From: Elusimicrobium minutum Pei191
GTDB lineage: Bacteria > Elusimicrobiota > Elusimicrobia > Elusimicrobiales > Elusimicrobiaceae
Direction of reading: 5' to 3'
NCBI RefSeq assembly: GCF_000020145.1
Contig: NC_010644.1
Coordinates: 186,001 to 250,000 of the forward strand
DNA: 64,000 nt
Made by a program: the position numbers and the translations under genes. Shown here in pieces: positions 16,743 to 25,559 of the stretch. Positions within the stretch are counted from its first letter, which is position 1, and every line of letters begins with the position of its first letter. Under the pieces are notes generated by a model that had not been told where the DNA came from, did no database searches, and saw only the letters and a list, made by a program, of their open reading frames with translations.

Positions 16743-17663
16743 ATGAAAAAAATATTGGCGTTGACTGTGTGTGCTGTAATTTTAGCGGCATGTTCCACGG
16801 TAAATAAGAATACTTTAAGTTATAAACTTTCTAAAGTATCCTCGGAAAAATATATTACGGGTGTAGGCTTTGCCCAGGATAAAAAAGAGGCCCAGGAAAG
16901 GGCCAAAGCCGATATTCAGGCTTTCTTTAATGCTACTTCAGCGGGGCAAATGCCTGTTGTGGCGGATATTTACAACCATGCGTTTATTGAAGAAACATGG
17001 AAAGATAAGCAAACAAATACTTATTACGCCATAGCCGCCTTGGAAAGAAAGGTCGCCAAAAATATGATTAAAAATAACTTGGACGCTATGGACTCGCAGC
17101 TCGCGGGTTTGGTTATGCAGTTTAATATGAAACAGGATAAATTTGCCAAAGTAAAAACAGCGCTTAAAATACAGCCTCTTTTATTAAAAAGAAACGCGCT
17201 TGAGGACCTGCATGAAAAAATAGATTATACCGGACAGGGGTATGACCCGCAAAATTTCTCCTCATTGAAAAATATAGTATACCAGTCAATGAACGATGTA
17301 AGATTTTCCCTTCAGGTATTGGGTAAAAACAGTGAAATTCTGCATACACATATTATTAACGCTCTTAATGAAATGGGTTTAAGCGTGGCTATTAACCAGG
17401 AAGCCGATATATCAGTAGACGTTAACAGTGAAATAGTTGAATATCCGTCAAAACGGTTAGAAGGGCTTTACTGGTGCAGTGCAACGGCTACCGTAGGTTT
17501 AAAAGATGTGGAAACAGGCGGAATTTTTGCGCGTTTTAGCATAAGCGGAAGACAAGGCTCCTCACGCACGGAAGAAGCCGTTAAAAGGACTATGGACGAT
17601 ATAGGCCAAAGTGCGGGCAAAGAAATTAAAGACAGATTATATGATTATTTGGAAAGGAGATAG
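16743..17663 (+). CDS. LPP20-like lipoprotein
   Basis: The 306-residue lipoprotein (lipobox ILAACS, Cys about 17) carries an LPP20/LPP-like domain near the N-terminus (ITGVGFAQDKKEAQERAKADI, about 38-60). In this family a GxG plus an A/K/E-rich helix is usual. A second part (about 190-300) resembles a secretin/TolB N-like alpha-beta fold. It is third in the lpoB operon, 21 bp after the previous gene, with an AGAGG site. The function is unknown; an outer-membrane location is likely from its lipoprotein nature. Confidence 0.75.
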   Translation: MKKILALTVCAVILAACSTVNKNTLSYKLSKVSSEKYITGVGFAQDKKEAQERAKADIQAFFNATSAGQMPVVADIYNHAFIEETWKDKQTNTYYAIAALERKVAKNMIKNNLDAMDSQLAGLVMQFNMKQDKFAKVKTALKIQPLLLKRNALEDLHEKIDYTGQGYDPQNFSSLKNIVYQSMNDVRFSLQVLGKNSEILHTHIINALNEMGLSVAINQEADISVDVNSEIVEYPSKRLEGLYWCSATATVGLKDVETGGIFARFSISGRQGSSRTEEAVKRTMDDIGQSAGKEIKDRLYDYLERR

Positions 17664-17666
17664 CAG

Positions 17667-18389
17667 ATGAAAAAATTATTAGTATTGGGTTTACTTTTAA
17701 CACATATAGCTGTTTTGGCGCAAACCTCGGCCGTACCTGCCAATACCGAAGTTTCTGCGGGGGAGGAGGTTGTTGATCCCGTTTTAAAAGAGCAGGAAGA
17801 AAAGGCAAAAACCTTATATTCTTTGGGTTACCTGATGGTTGAAAGCGTTAAAAGCAATCTTATTATTGAAGATGAAAATGAATATAAGTACATATCGCAG
17901 GGCATGAGGGATAATTTGATGAATAACCCCAGCCAAACTGATATCAACCAATATAAACCGCTTATTATTAAAAGATATGAGGAAGACACTAAAAAAATAA
18001 CCGCTAAAAGAGACGAGGAAAAGAAGAAATTTTTAGCCGCTGCAAAAAAAGAGAGAAATACAAAAGAACTTGAGGGCGGTATTTTAGTGCATACTATAAC
18101 AAAAGGTAAAGGCAATGCTCCGACACCGGAGAATACGGTTAAGGTTAATTATCACGGAACGCTCATTAACGGAACGGTTTTTGATAGCTCTGTCCTTCGC
18201 GGCGAACCGGCGGAATTTCCTTTAACAGGCGTTATTCCTTGTTGGACAAAAGGCCTTCAGGAAATGCGCCCCGGCGGCAAAGCTAAATTAATATGCCCGC
18301 CCGAAACTGCTTACGGCAACAGGCAAAGGGGAATTATCTTGCCTAACTCTGTATTGATATTTGAAATAGAGCTTTTAGAAGTTAAATAG
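17667..18389 (+). CDS. FKBP-type peptidyl-prolyl isomerase, exported
   Basis: The 240-residue protein has a signal peptide (to about residue 19, VLAQ), a helical N-terminal dimerisation part (about 45-140) and a C-terminal FKBP domain. That domain includes VKVNYHGTLINGTVFDSS, then PCWTKGLQEMRPGGKAKL and PPETAYGNRQ. This is the Mip/FkpA layout of periplasmic isomerases that help fold exported proteins. The usual IPG of FKBP (I, P and G near VIPGW) reads IPCW, so one Gly is replaced by Cys. It is the last gene of the lpoB operon, 3 bp after its neighbour, and a terminator follows directly. Confidence 0.93.
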   Translation: MKKLLVLGLLLTHIAVLAQTSAVPANTEVSAGEEVVDPVLKEQEEKAKTLYSLGYLMVESVKSNLIIEDENEYKYISQGMRDNLMNNPSQTDINQYKPLIIKRYEEDTKKITAKRDEEKKKFLAAAKKERNTKELEGGILVHTITKGKGNAPTPENTVKVNYHGTLINGTVFDSSVLRGEPAEFPLTGVIPCWTKGLQEMRPGGKAKLICPPETAYGNRQRGIILPNSVLIFEIELLEVK

Positions 18390-18390
18390 T

Positions 18391-18424
18391 AAAAAAGGCC
18401 GCTTGAAAGAGCGGCCTTTTTATT
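18391..18424 (+). terminator. Terminator of the lpoB operon
   Basis: Stem AAAGGCCGC / GCGGCCTTT with a short loop and T run immediately after the FKBP stop codon. Confidence 0.88.
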
Positions 18425-18553
18425 AGATTGCCGAGCAAAAAGCTTCTTTTTTTATTCGGAAGTTAAACCGCGCCCTGGTAAAAAGCTAAAAAATGCAAAA
18501 ACCTCTTTAATTGATAAAATAACTGTTATAAAAACCAATTTGGCATTTATTTT

Positions 18554-19102
18554 ATGGCTAAAAGAAAACAGGGCAGAAAATCAAAGAAGCAGCTTAATAA
18601 AATAATGGCGCTTGTTGCCGCTGTTATAATAGTTTATTTTGGTAAAGACGCCGTTATATATAAAGAATACCGTCCCGTAAAAGGCATTGTACAGGGAAGG
18701 GTAGTTAAAGTATCTGACGGGGATACCGTAACTTTATTAAGTCCGCAAAGAGAAAAAATAAAAATAAGGCTTTATGGAATAGACGCTCCTGAAAAAAAGC
18801 AAGATTATGGTTCCACCGCCAAAAAGGCATTATCTTCCGTAATTGCCGGAGAAGATATTGAAGCCGATATTATTGATATAGACAGATATGGACGCCCGGT
18901 AGGGCTTTTAACTTTACGCGGAGAAGATATTAACCGGCTTATGGTAGAGCGGGGCTACGCCTGGGTTTACCCACAGTATTGCCGTATAGAGAGGTGTACT
19001 TATTGGGTAACCTTGCAAGAGGAGGCAAAGGCCCGTAAAAAAGGGCTTTGGAATATGCGCTCGCCGCAGGAGCCTTGGCTTTGGCGTAAAGACAATAAAT
19101 AA
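18554..19102 (+). CDS. Staphylococcal-nuclease-like thermonuclease, membrane anchored
   Basis: The 182-residue protein has a basic N-terminus, one hydrophobic anchor (about 15-32) and an SNase domain. That domain shows VSDGDTVTLL (Ca-binding Asp), IRLYGIDAPEKKQ (catalytic Arg), DRYGRPVGLL and the ending EEAKARKKGLW. These are the standard SNase signatures (PF00565), so the enzyme should cut DNA/RNA outside the cytoplasm in a Ca-dependent way. It is a single gene with its own downstream terminator. No clear Shine-Dalgarno precedes the ATG. Confidence 0.93.
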   Translation: MAKRKQGRKSKKQLNKIMALVAAVIIVYFGKDAVIYKEYRPVKGIVQGRVVKVSDGDTVTLLSPQREKIKIRLYGIDAPEKKQDYGSTAKKALSSVIAGEDIEADIIDIDRYGRPVGLLTLRGEDINRLMVERGYAWVYPQYCRIERCTYWVTLQEEAKARKKGLWNMRSPQEPWLWRKDNK

Positions 19103-19133
19103 AACATATGGAAAGCCGCCTATATTAAGTTAT

Positions 19134-19170
19134 AAAAAAAGAGTCGCCTTTTAGGCGGCTCTTTTTTTAT
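19134..19170. terminator. Bidirectional terminator between nuclease and convergent gene
   Basis: GAGTCGCC / GGCGGCTC stem flanked by A7 on the left and T7 on the right, so it can stop transcription from both sides of this convergent pair. Confidence 0.85.
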
Positions 19171-19188
19171 AAAATCATTTAACTAAAC

Positions 19189-19758
19189 TTATTTTTGTTT
19201 TCTAAGCTCGTTAAACCAGCCCTTATCAGTTCCTTTTAGTATTATTTCATTCCAGTCTTCCTGTGTTATTTGAGCTTCTTGCATAACCTGCGCCGTTATA
19301 ACTATGGATGCGTTTTTATCGTTAGGGTGATTAGCCAGATATTCTTTTTCTATAGCCACATATCTTTTAACAACTTCGTAATCAAAAGCGTCTTGCTCAG
19401 CCTGCTGTTTTTTAATAAGTTCTTCCTGGTCGGATCCCGGCTCGGCCTGCGGTTCCGGCTCGTGAACTTTTATATAATTTTTATCACCTTTCGCGGGCGC
19501 GGTTTGTGCCGGCGAATCAGCAAAATTATCGTCTGAAGGCATAGCGTCTTCCATTGCTTTGGTATCTGAATTAACAGGTTTTAACGGTTTATTTATATCT
19601 AATATTGAAGGATCTTCCGTTCTGTTGTCTGACCAGTAATTTTGGCAAGCGTTGGGGTACACAATGAAAAAAGTGCACATAACTATGGTAACCAGAATTA
19701 CGGTTTTAATTAGAATAATAAATAACGAATTTAACGGCTTGCGTGTATCTTCGTTCAT
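19189..19758 (-). CDS. Unknown single-pass membrane protein
   Basis: The 189 residues have a short cytosolic N-terminus, one transmembrane helix (about 11-33) and a long extracytoplasmic acidic, Pro/Gln-rich linker. A helical end (about 125-189) has the motif YLANHPNDKNASIVITAQVMQ. I do not recognise a family. The next gene upstream (20465) has the same architecture (N-terminal anchor, low-complexity linker, C-terminal helical part), and the two may be functionally related. A CCTCC complement (GGAGG) precedes the ATG. Confidence 0.6.
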   Translation of the reverse strand: MNEDTRKPLNSLFIILIKTVILVTIVMCTFFIVYPNACQNYWSDNRTEDPSILDINKPLKPVNSDTKAMEDAMPSDDNFADSPAQTAPAKGDKNYIKVHEPEPQAEPGSDQEELIKKQQAEQDAFDYEVVKRYVAIEKEYLANHPNDKNASIVITAQVMQEAQITQEDWNEIILKGTDKGWFNELRKQK

Positions 19759-19823
19759 CCTTCCTCCAAAAGTTTATTAAATATTAATTATAAATAACTT
19801 TAAAGATAATATACAAAATTATA

Positions 19824-20465
19824 TTAATTTTGTTGGCGTAATTGTTGGGTAACCTGCTTGACCTCCGGGTCTGTTTGCAACTGCTGTATGAGTTTTAAAA
19901 ACTCAGGATTTTGCGCGTATTTCATAAAAACCTGCTGCAGTTGCGGGTTTGCGCTTAACACTTGGTTGATATCTTGTCCGGCAAGTTTAGCAAAGTCCAT
20001 ATTATAAGCGCCGGCTTTTTGCATATCTTGGTTAAATTGCTTTATCAAAGGATTTTCCGAATATTTTTTAAATACATTTTCCGCCTTTTTCTGTACTTCG
20101 GCGTTGGTTGAAACTTGCGGCAATTCCGGTACAGGGTCTAAAGGAAAATCATTAGCGGACGGAGGCATAACTCCGGATTGGATGTTTGGTTTTACCTGGT
20201 GCCTGCTGGGAGGCATTTGGCTGTGCGTGGTATCAAGCGGAGTTTTAACTTCCGAAGGGGGCACATATAAAGCCACTCCGCTTTGCGGCGGCTCGCTTTC
20301 GGGCGTTTCCGCGCTTATGCTTCCAAACATTGACGGCATTTCGTTTTCCTGCTGAGCGTTAATTCTTTCAACATGCCTTTGGTAAATGCCGTAACCCCTG
20401 TACGCTATTAAAACGGCGATGCAGGCAACAATTATAGTAATAAAAAAGTAACTTTTTTTTGTCAT
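19824..20465 (-). CDS. Unknown single-pass membrane protein, Pro/Gln-rich
   Basis: The 213 residues have an N-terminal anchor (about 7-26), a Pro/Ser-rich linker (about 45-120) and a C-terminal helical region rich in Gln, with near-repeats such as NPLIKQFNQDMQ and NPEFLKLIQQLQ (about 135-210). No family is recognised. It has the same gross design as the next gene at 19189-19758, 65 bp away. The low-complexity linker suggests it spans some of the periplasm. Confidence 0.6.
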   Translation of the reverse strand: MTKKSYFFITIIVACIAVLIAYRGYGIYQRHVERINAQQENEMPSMFGSISAETPESEPPQSGVALYVPPSEVKTPLDTTHSQMPPSRHQVKPNIQSGVMPPSANDFPLDPVPELPQVSTNAEVQKKAENVFKKYSENPLIKQFNQDMQKAGAYNMDFAKLAGQDINQVLSANPQLQQVFMKYAQNPEFLKLIQQLQTDPEVKQVTQQLRQQN

Positions 20466-20548
20466 AAGATTATTTTAGCATAAAGCTTTATGATTTAAAC
20501 GGGCTTAACCGTAAAATAATGTTTAGCATAAAAACCTGAAAATAAAAC

Positions 20549-20579
20549 AAAAAAAACCGCTGCGATCGCAGCGGCTTTA
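20549..20579 (-). terminator. Terminator after rpsT
   Basis: A palindromic stem (GCCGCTGCGATCGCAGCGGT) with a T run on the minus strand, 10 bp after the rpsT stop. Confidence 0.85.
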
Positions 20580-20588
20580 AAAAGTTTT

Positions 20589-20864
20589 TTATTTTGAACT
20601 GTTTACGAGTTTAGTAAGTTTGCTTTTTTTTCTCGCGGCTGTTTTCCAGTGGATAACGCCTTTTTTAGCGGCTTTGTCTGCGGCTGAAACTGCCTTTTTT
20701 AAAGTTTCAACGGCTTTAGTGTCTTTTGTTGCTACTTGTGCGCGTACTTCTTTTGTTGTTACGCGAACAGTTTTTATTAAACCTTTATTTCTTGAAGTTC
20801 TTTTTTCGGCTTGACGTTGTGCTTTAAGTGCGCTTGTGTGTCTGCCGGTTTTAAGTTTTGCCAT
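20589..20864 (-). CDS. rpsT: 30S ribosomal protein S20
   Basis: The 91-residue, very basic helical protein has the S20 pattern (SALKAQRQAEKRTSRNKGLIKT, then a C-terminal KGVIHWKTAARKKSKL resembling the family GxIHKNxAARKKSRL). It binds 16S rRNA early in 30S assembly. It is monocistronic, with promoter and terminator visible, and GAGGTAA before the ATG. Confidence 0.96.
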   Translation of the reverse strand: MAKLKTGRHTSALKAQRQAEKRTSRNKGLIKTVRVTTKEVRAQVATKDTKAVETLKKAVSAADKAAKKGVIHWKTAARKKSKLTKLVNSSK

Positions 20865-20898
20865 ATATTTATATTACCTCTGTATAACTTGTTAAAAT

Positions 20899-20928
20899 AT
20901 TTTACTTTATTTGCAAGAGTACGGTCAA
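20899..20928 (-). promoter_or_regulatory. Promoter of rpsT
   Basis: On the minus strand TTGACC (20923-20928) and TAAAAT (20899-20904) are separated by 18 bp, giving a leader of roughly 30 nt before rpsT. This is a good sigma-70-type match. Confidence 0.6.
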
Positions 20929-20956
20929 CCTCTTTTTTATAATTTATAATAATATT

Positions 20957-22270
20957 ATGAGCGTTAACTTTAATATTTTACCAAAATCTCCCGGTGTATA
21001 CATAATGCGTTCCGGCCTGGGCGAGGTTTTGTATATCGGTAAAGCTAAAAATTTGGCGGCGCGCGTGCGGCAGTATTTTTTGGAGTCTAACCTCCATAGC
21101 CGCGGCTGGCTTTTGCCGAGTTTGCTGCCGCTTGTGGCCAAAATAGATTATATTGTGGCGGCCAGCGAGCGGGACGCTTTGGTGCTTGAAAGCCGTCTAA
21201 TAAAGAAATACAAACCTTTTTTTAATACCGATGGTAAAGACGATAAATCTTATCCTTATATAAAAATAAGCGATGAAGATTTCCCCAGGGGATTGCTGAC
21301 TAGAAACAAAAAAGGACCGGGCGAATATTACGGTCCGCACCCCAACGCTTTCGCTATTAAAAGTCTTTTGCGTTTTTTGTGGACAAGCGGTTTTGCCCCG
21401 TTAAGGCCGTGTAAATGGAATTTCAGCCTTTCTAAACCGTTAGACGAACGTAAAATAAGAACTTGCGTTTATTTTCACACAGGGCAATGCCCCGCTCCCT
21501 GCGCGGGAAAAATTTCTTATAAGGATTACCAAAAAATAGTGCAGCGGTTTAGGGATTTCGCAGAAGGCAATTTCGGTAAAATGAAACACGGTTTGGCAAA
21601 AGCCATGAAAATGGCCAGTAAAAATATGGATTATGAATCAGCCGCCAGGTACAGAGATTTTTTAAACACCTTAGAACGCATGTCCGAACGCATTTTGGTA
21701 AGTGAATATAAGGACGAAAAAATATTGTCAGCCATAGACGCGTCTTCTAAAGTAAAAAGGCTGGGCGAAGTTTTGGGCTTTGCCAAAGTGCCCAGGCATA
21801 TAGAAACTTTTGACACTTCTGGTCTTTACGGGCGTTACGCGGTAGGCAGTATGGTTTGTTATATTGACGGTAAAAAACATCACGCGCATTACCGCAGGTT
21901 TAAAATTAAGTCCGTTTTGCCCGGCACCGGCAATGACGACTTTTTGATGATGACGGAAATTGTGGGCAGACGCCTTGCGGCCTTAAAAAAAGCTGGCGGC
22001 GCGCTACCTGATTTAATGGTTATTGACGGCGGGAAAGGCCAGCTTGGTATGGCTGAAGCCGCAGCCCAAAGAGCGGGTGTTAAAATGAAATTTATTTCCT
22101 TAGCTAAACGGGAAGAAGAAATTTTTGTTACCGGCCGCAGCGAAAGCATTAAACTGCCTATAGGCGATCCTGCCTTAAACCTGCTTATGGAAATGCGAGA
22201 CGAGGTGCACCGCTTCGGCATAACTTACCACAGGCATTTGAGAGACAAAAATTTATTGGAAGATAAGTAG
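20957..22270 (+). CDS. uvrC: Excinuclease UvrC, short form without C-terminal HhH domain
   Basis: The 437-residue protein has the GIY-YIG nuclease (GVYIM...VLYIGKAKNLAARVRQYF, residues 12-40) and four Cys of a probable Fe-S cluster (RPCKW, then RTCVYFHTGQCPAPCAG, about 150-180). The UVR helical hairpin is at about 205-225. The RNase H-like endonuclease shows FDTSG (about 280), VIDGGKGQL (about 356) and HRFGITYHR (about 417). UvrC makes both incisions in nucleotide excision repair. The usual protein is near 600 residues; here it ends just after the RNase H domain, so the tandem helix-hairpin-helix region is absent. recG follows 72 bp downstream. Both nuclease sites look intact. Confidence 0.92.
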   Translation: MSVNFNILPKSPGVYIMRSGLGEVLYIGKAKNLAARVRQYFLESNLHSRGWLLPSLLPLVAKIDYIVAASERDALVLESRLIKKYKPFFNTDGKDDKSYPYIKISDEDFPRGLLTRNKKGPGEYYGPHPNAFAIKSLLRFLWTSGFAPLRPCKWNFSLSKPLDERKIRTCVYFHTGQCPAPCAGKISYKDYQKIVQRFRDFAEGNFGKMKHGLAKAMKMASKNMDYESAARYRDFLNTLERMSERILVSEYKDEKILSAIDASSKVKRLGEVLGFAKVPRHIETFDTSGLYGRYAVGSMVCYIDGKKHHAHYRRFKIKSVLPGTGNDDFLMMTEIVGRRLAALKKAGGALPDLMVIDGGKGQLGMAEAAAQRAGVKMKFISLAKREEEIFVTGRSESIKLPIGDPALNLLMEMRDEVHRFGITYHRHLRDKNLLEDK

Positions 22271-22342
22271 TATTTTTGGTATCGTTATCTGTAAGGATTT
22301 TAAAATAAGTAAGGTCTGGAAATATTATAAGCGGCGGTTTTA

Positions 22343-24418
22343 ATGGATATTAAATTTTTAAAAGGAGTAGGGCCTGCCAGGGCGGCTATGTTTGAGAGGC
22401 TGGGAATTAACACAGTCTCGGACATTTTGCGTTATTATCCTCGTACTTACCAAGACAGGCGGCCCGGTGTTTTAAATGAATTCTGCAGTCAGGGGCTTGT
22501 GGTGTTTTTAGGACGTGTGGCAAGGACGCAAAGCATTCCCGCTAAATCGGTTCACATATTTAAAGCTTTTTTGGAAGATGATAAAGGCAATAATATTGAA
22601 TGTACCTGGTTTAAAAAACGCACTTTTTTTAAAGCCCGTTTTGATCCTATGGGCAGTTTAAAAAAAGATTTTAAAATGGGCGTTTGGGTTTGGGTAATAG
22701 GAAAGCGCGAGGATAAAGAAAGTTTTATATCAAACAAAATCACGGTTGAGGAATATTACTCTGCCGACAAGCAGGAAAGTTTAATTCACGTTAACCGCCT
22801 TACGCCTGTTTATTCTTTAACGCAGGGGCTTACGGGTAAATTTTTTAGAACCGCCGTTCATTTTGCGCTTGAAAAATATTTGTTTGAAGAGCATGAAAGC
22901 CTGCCGGTTTCTTTGGTAAAAAAACGCTCTTTGTTAGGGGCAAAACAGGCTTTAAAAGCCATTCATTTCCCTTCCAATACTCCGGAGCTTGACGCCGCGC
23001 GCAAAAGGCTTGTTTATGAGGAGTTTTTGCTTTTAACCTCGGCCTGGGGTATAAAAAAACAGCAAAAAACGGTGCAAAAAAATTACACCTACCATATAAA
23101 AACAAATTTGCTTACTCCTTTTAAAAATAATTTAGGTTTTGAGTTAACGCATGCGCAAAAAAAAGTTATTAATGAGATTTTTAAAGACATGCAAAGCACT
23201 TTGCCGATGACCCGTCTTTTACAAGGCGACGTTGGCAGCGGTAAAACAACAGTAGCTTTAAGCGCCATGCTTTTGGCTGTTGAAAACAAATTTCAGGCCG
23301 CGCTTATGGCCCCTACTGAAATTTTGGCCGAACAGCACTTTATAACAATTACAAATTTTTTAAAAGGGTTGGATGTGAAAACCGCGCTTTTAACATCTTC
23401 CGTTAAAGGTAAAACTAAAGAAAAACTTTTGGCCGATTTGGCCGAAGGAAAAATTGATATTTTAGTGGGCACCCACTCTATTATTGAGGATAATGTCGTC
23501 TTTAAAAATTTGAAAATGACTGTAGTTGACGAGCAGCACCGTTTTGGCGTTGAGCAGAGAACCCGACTTAGAAACAAAGCTAAAGAAATTGACATGCTTA
23601 CAATGACAGCAACCCCGATACCAAGAACTTTGGCGCTTGCTTTTTACGGTGATTTGGAAGTTTCCGCCATAACGGAGCTCCCGCCAGGCAGAAAGCCGAT
23701 TACAACTTTTTCTATTACCGAGGGCGAAGCATACCAAAAAGCCAAAAGCGAGCTTGAAAAAGGGCGCCAGGTTTATATAGTTTACCCGCTTATTGAAGAA
23801 AGTGAAAAGCTCACCGTAAAAGCCGTTAAGGAAGATATTGAAAAAATTGAAGGTGTTTTTGCCCCTTATAAAGTGGGCATGCTGCACGGGCAGATGAAAC
23901 GGGCTGAAAAAGAAAAAGCCATGGCTGATTTTAAAGACAAAAAAACCGATGTTTTGGTCGCCACTCCGGTAATTGAAGTAGGCATTGACGTTAAAAACGC
24001 CACGGTTATGGTTATACAAAGCGCAGAGCGTTTCGGTTTGGCAAGCCTGCACCAGCTCCGCGGCAGGGTGGGAAGAGGCAGCGAGGAAAGCTTTTGTCTT
24101 TTAGTTCCGCATAATCTAAGCACTGTAAGTAAAGAGCGCATTGATATTTTATGCCAAACGACAGACGGTTTTAAAATAGGCGAGCGTGACATGCAGCTCC
24201 GCGGGCCGGGTGAAATTTTAGGCACCCGTCAAAGCGGTGATTTTGAATTTAAAGCGGGTGATATTTTTAAAGACCAGGAAGTGCTAAAATGGGCGATAGA
24301 AGACCGTGATGAACTTTTAACCCAGGACCCTAAACTTATCCTTCCAGAGCACGCCCTTTTTAAAGAACGTCTTATAGATTTATACCAGAAGCATTGGCAT
24401 CTTATAGATTTAAGTTAG
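22343..24418 (+). CDS. recG: ATP-dependent DNA helicase RecG
   Basis: The 691-residue protein has the N-terminal KGVGPARAAMFERLGI and wedge (OB-fold) domain. The SF2 motor follows: Walker A GDVGSGKTTVAL (about 295), DExH box VVDEQHRFG (about 395), motif III TATPIPRTLAL, and QLRGRVGRG (motif VI, about 570). It regresses stalled forks and processes junctions. It is full length. It sits between uvrC and a Gfo/Idh/MocA oxidoreductase, whose start follows the recG stop by 8 bp. Confidence 0.97.
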   Translation: MDIKFLKGVGPARAAMFERLGINTVSDILRYYPRTYQDRRPGVLNEFCSQGLVVFLGRVARTQSIPAKSVHIFKAFLEDDKGNNIECTWFKKRTFFKARFDPMGSLKKDFKMGVWVWVIGKREDKESFISNKITVEEYYSADKQESLIHVNRLTPVYSLTQGLTGKFFRTAVHFALEKYLFEEHESLPVSLVKKRSLLGAKQALKAIHFPSNTPELDAARKRLVYEEFLLLTSAWGIKKQQKTVQKNYTYHIKTNLLTPFKNNLGFELTHAQKKVINEIFKDMQSTLPMTRLLQGDVGSGKTTVALSAMLLAVENKFQAALMAPTEILAEQHFITITNFLKGLDVKTALLTSSVKGKTKEKLLADLAEGKIDILVGTHSIIEDNVVFKNLKMTVVDEQHRFGVEQRTRLRNKAKEIDMLTMTATPIPRTLALAFYGDLEVSAITELPPGRKPITTFSITEGEAYQKAKSELEKGRQVYIVYPLIEESEKLTVKAVKEDIEKIEGVFAPYKVGMLHGQMKRAEKEKAMADFKDKKTDVLVATPVIEVGIDVKNATVMVIQSAERFGLASLHQLRGRVGRGSEESFCLLVPHNLSTVSKERIDILCQTTDGFKIGERDMQLRGPGEILGTRQSGDFEFKAGDIFKDQEVLKWAIEDRDELLTQDPKLILPEHALFKERLIDLYQKHWHLIDLS

Positions 24419-24426
24419 GAGGAAGT

Positions 24427-25551
24427 ATGAAAGAAATAAAAGTTGGTTTATTAGGCTGTGGTTTTATGGGGCGCGCGCATATGGCGGGCTACCAAACAAT
24501 ACCCCTGTATTACAATAATGATTTTAAAATAAAGTTTGCGGGTGTTTGCAACAGAACGCTTGAAAAGGCCGAGTATTTTAAAGAGGCCTTTGGCTTTGAA
24601 TACGCGACTTCAAACCCGGAAGATATTTTAAACGACCCTTCTATAGACGTTATTGATATTTGCACGCCAAACGCCAATCATAAAAATGAAATTTTAAAAG
24701 CATTAGACAATAAAAAACATATTTATTGCGAAAAGCCCGTTGTAGTGGGGGAAGAGGAAATTAAGGCCGTTCTTTCCCATCCTAATTTAGATAAAGTAAC
24801 TACGCAGGTTGTTTTTAATAACCGTTTTTACCCCGCGGCTATACGCGCCAAACAATTAATTGGGGAAGGTCGTTTGGGCAAAATATTTTCTTTTAGAGGG
24901 GTTATGCTTCATAACAGTTCGGTTGACGTTTTAAAGCCTGTATCCTGGAGGCAGACGGTTGAGGGCAACGGCGGAGTGGTTTATGATTTAAGCGCGCATT
25001 TAAGCGACATGGTTTACAATCTTTTGGGCGAATTTGAAAGCGTTTACACTAAAAACCAAATAGCCCATCCCGTACGCAAGGATAAGGACGGCAAAGACGT
25101 TAAAATCGAAATTGAGGACGCCACCTACTCTTTAGTAAAACTTAAAAACGGTGCTATGGGCACAATGGAAACAACAAAAATAGCCACGGGTAAAAACGGC
25201 AATTTTAAGTTAGAAATACACGGGGAAAAAGGCGCTTTGGCGCTTGACCTTATTGATCCTAACTGGCTTTATTTTTACGATAATACGGCTCCTGCCTCCC
25301 CAAACGGCGGAATGAAGGGGTTTACAAAAATAGAAACCATGCAGCGCTATGGGGCGGATTGTGTTTTTCCTCCCGGCAACCACACTTTGGGCTTTTTGCG
25401 CGCGCATGTTGACTGTTTACATAACTTTTTAACCTGCGTAAGCAAAGGCGCCGCGGCAAATCCTTCAATTAAAGACGGGCTGTATGTTCAAAGCGTGCTT
25501 GAGGCCATGCATAAATCAGCCAAAACAAGAACAGAGGCTTTTGTTAGTTAA
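24427..25551 (+). CDS. Gfo/Idh/MocA family NAD(P)-dependent oxidoreductase
   Basis: The ATG at 24427, preceded by AGGAGGAAGT, is chosen; an upstream start inside recG would add a non-homologous tail. The protein has about 374 residues. A Rossmann domain opens with VGLLGCGFMGRAHM, then IDICTPNANH and the EKP motif (YCEKPVV, about 108), followed by the GFO_IDH_MocA C-terminal sheet. Members oxidise or reduce sugars and cyclitols; the substrate cannot be told. It is likely co-transcribed with recG but functionally unrelated. Confidence 0.9.
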   Translation: MKEIKVGLLGCGFMGRAHMAGYQTIPLYYNNDFKIKFAGVCNRTLEKAEYFKEAFGFEYATSNPEDILNDPSIDVIDICTPNANHKNEILKALDNKKHIYCEKPVVVGEEEIKAVLSHPNLDKVTTQVVFNNRFYPAAIRAKQLIGEGRLGKIFSFRGVMLHNSSVDVLKPVSWRQTVEGNGGVVYDLSAHLSDMVYNLLGEFESVYTKNQIAHPVRKDKDGKDVKIEIEDATYSLVKLKNGAMGTMETTKIATGKNGNFKLEIHGEKGALALDLIDPNWLYFYDNTAPASPNGGMKGFTKIETMQRYGADCVFPPGNHTLGFLRAHVDCLHNFLTCVSKGAAANPSIKDGLYVQSVLEAMHKSAKTRTEAFVS

Positions 25552-25559
25552 AAAGCATT

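Noticed and set aside
20561-20570. GCGATCGC palindrome resembling a repeated octamer site
   Set aside because: It is simply the loop-proximal part of the rpsT terminator stem and occurs once.
23462-24052. 196-codon minus-strand frame within recG
   Set aside because: Shadow of the recG helicase motifs; composition is not protein-like.
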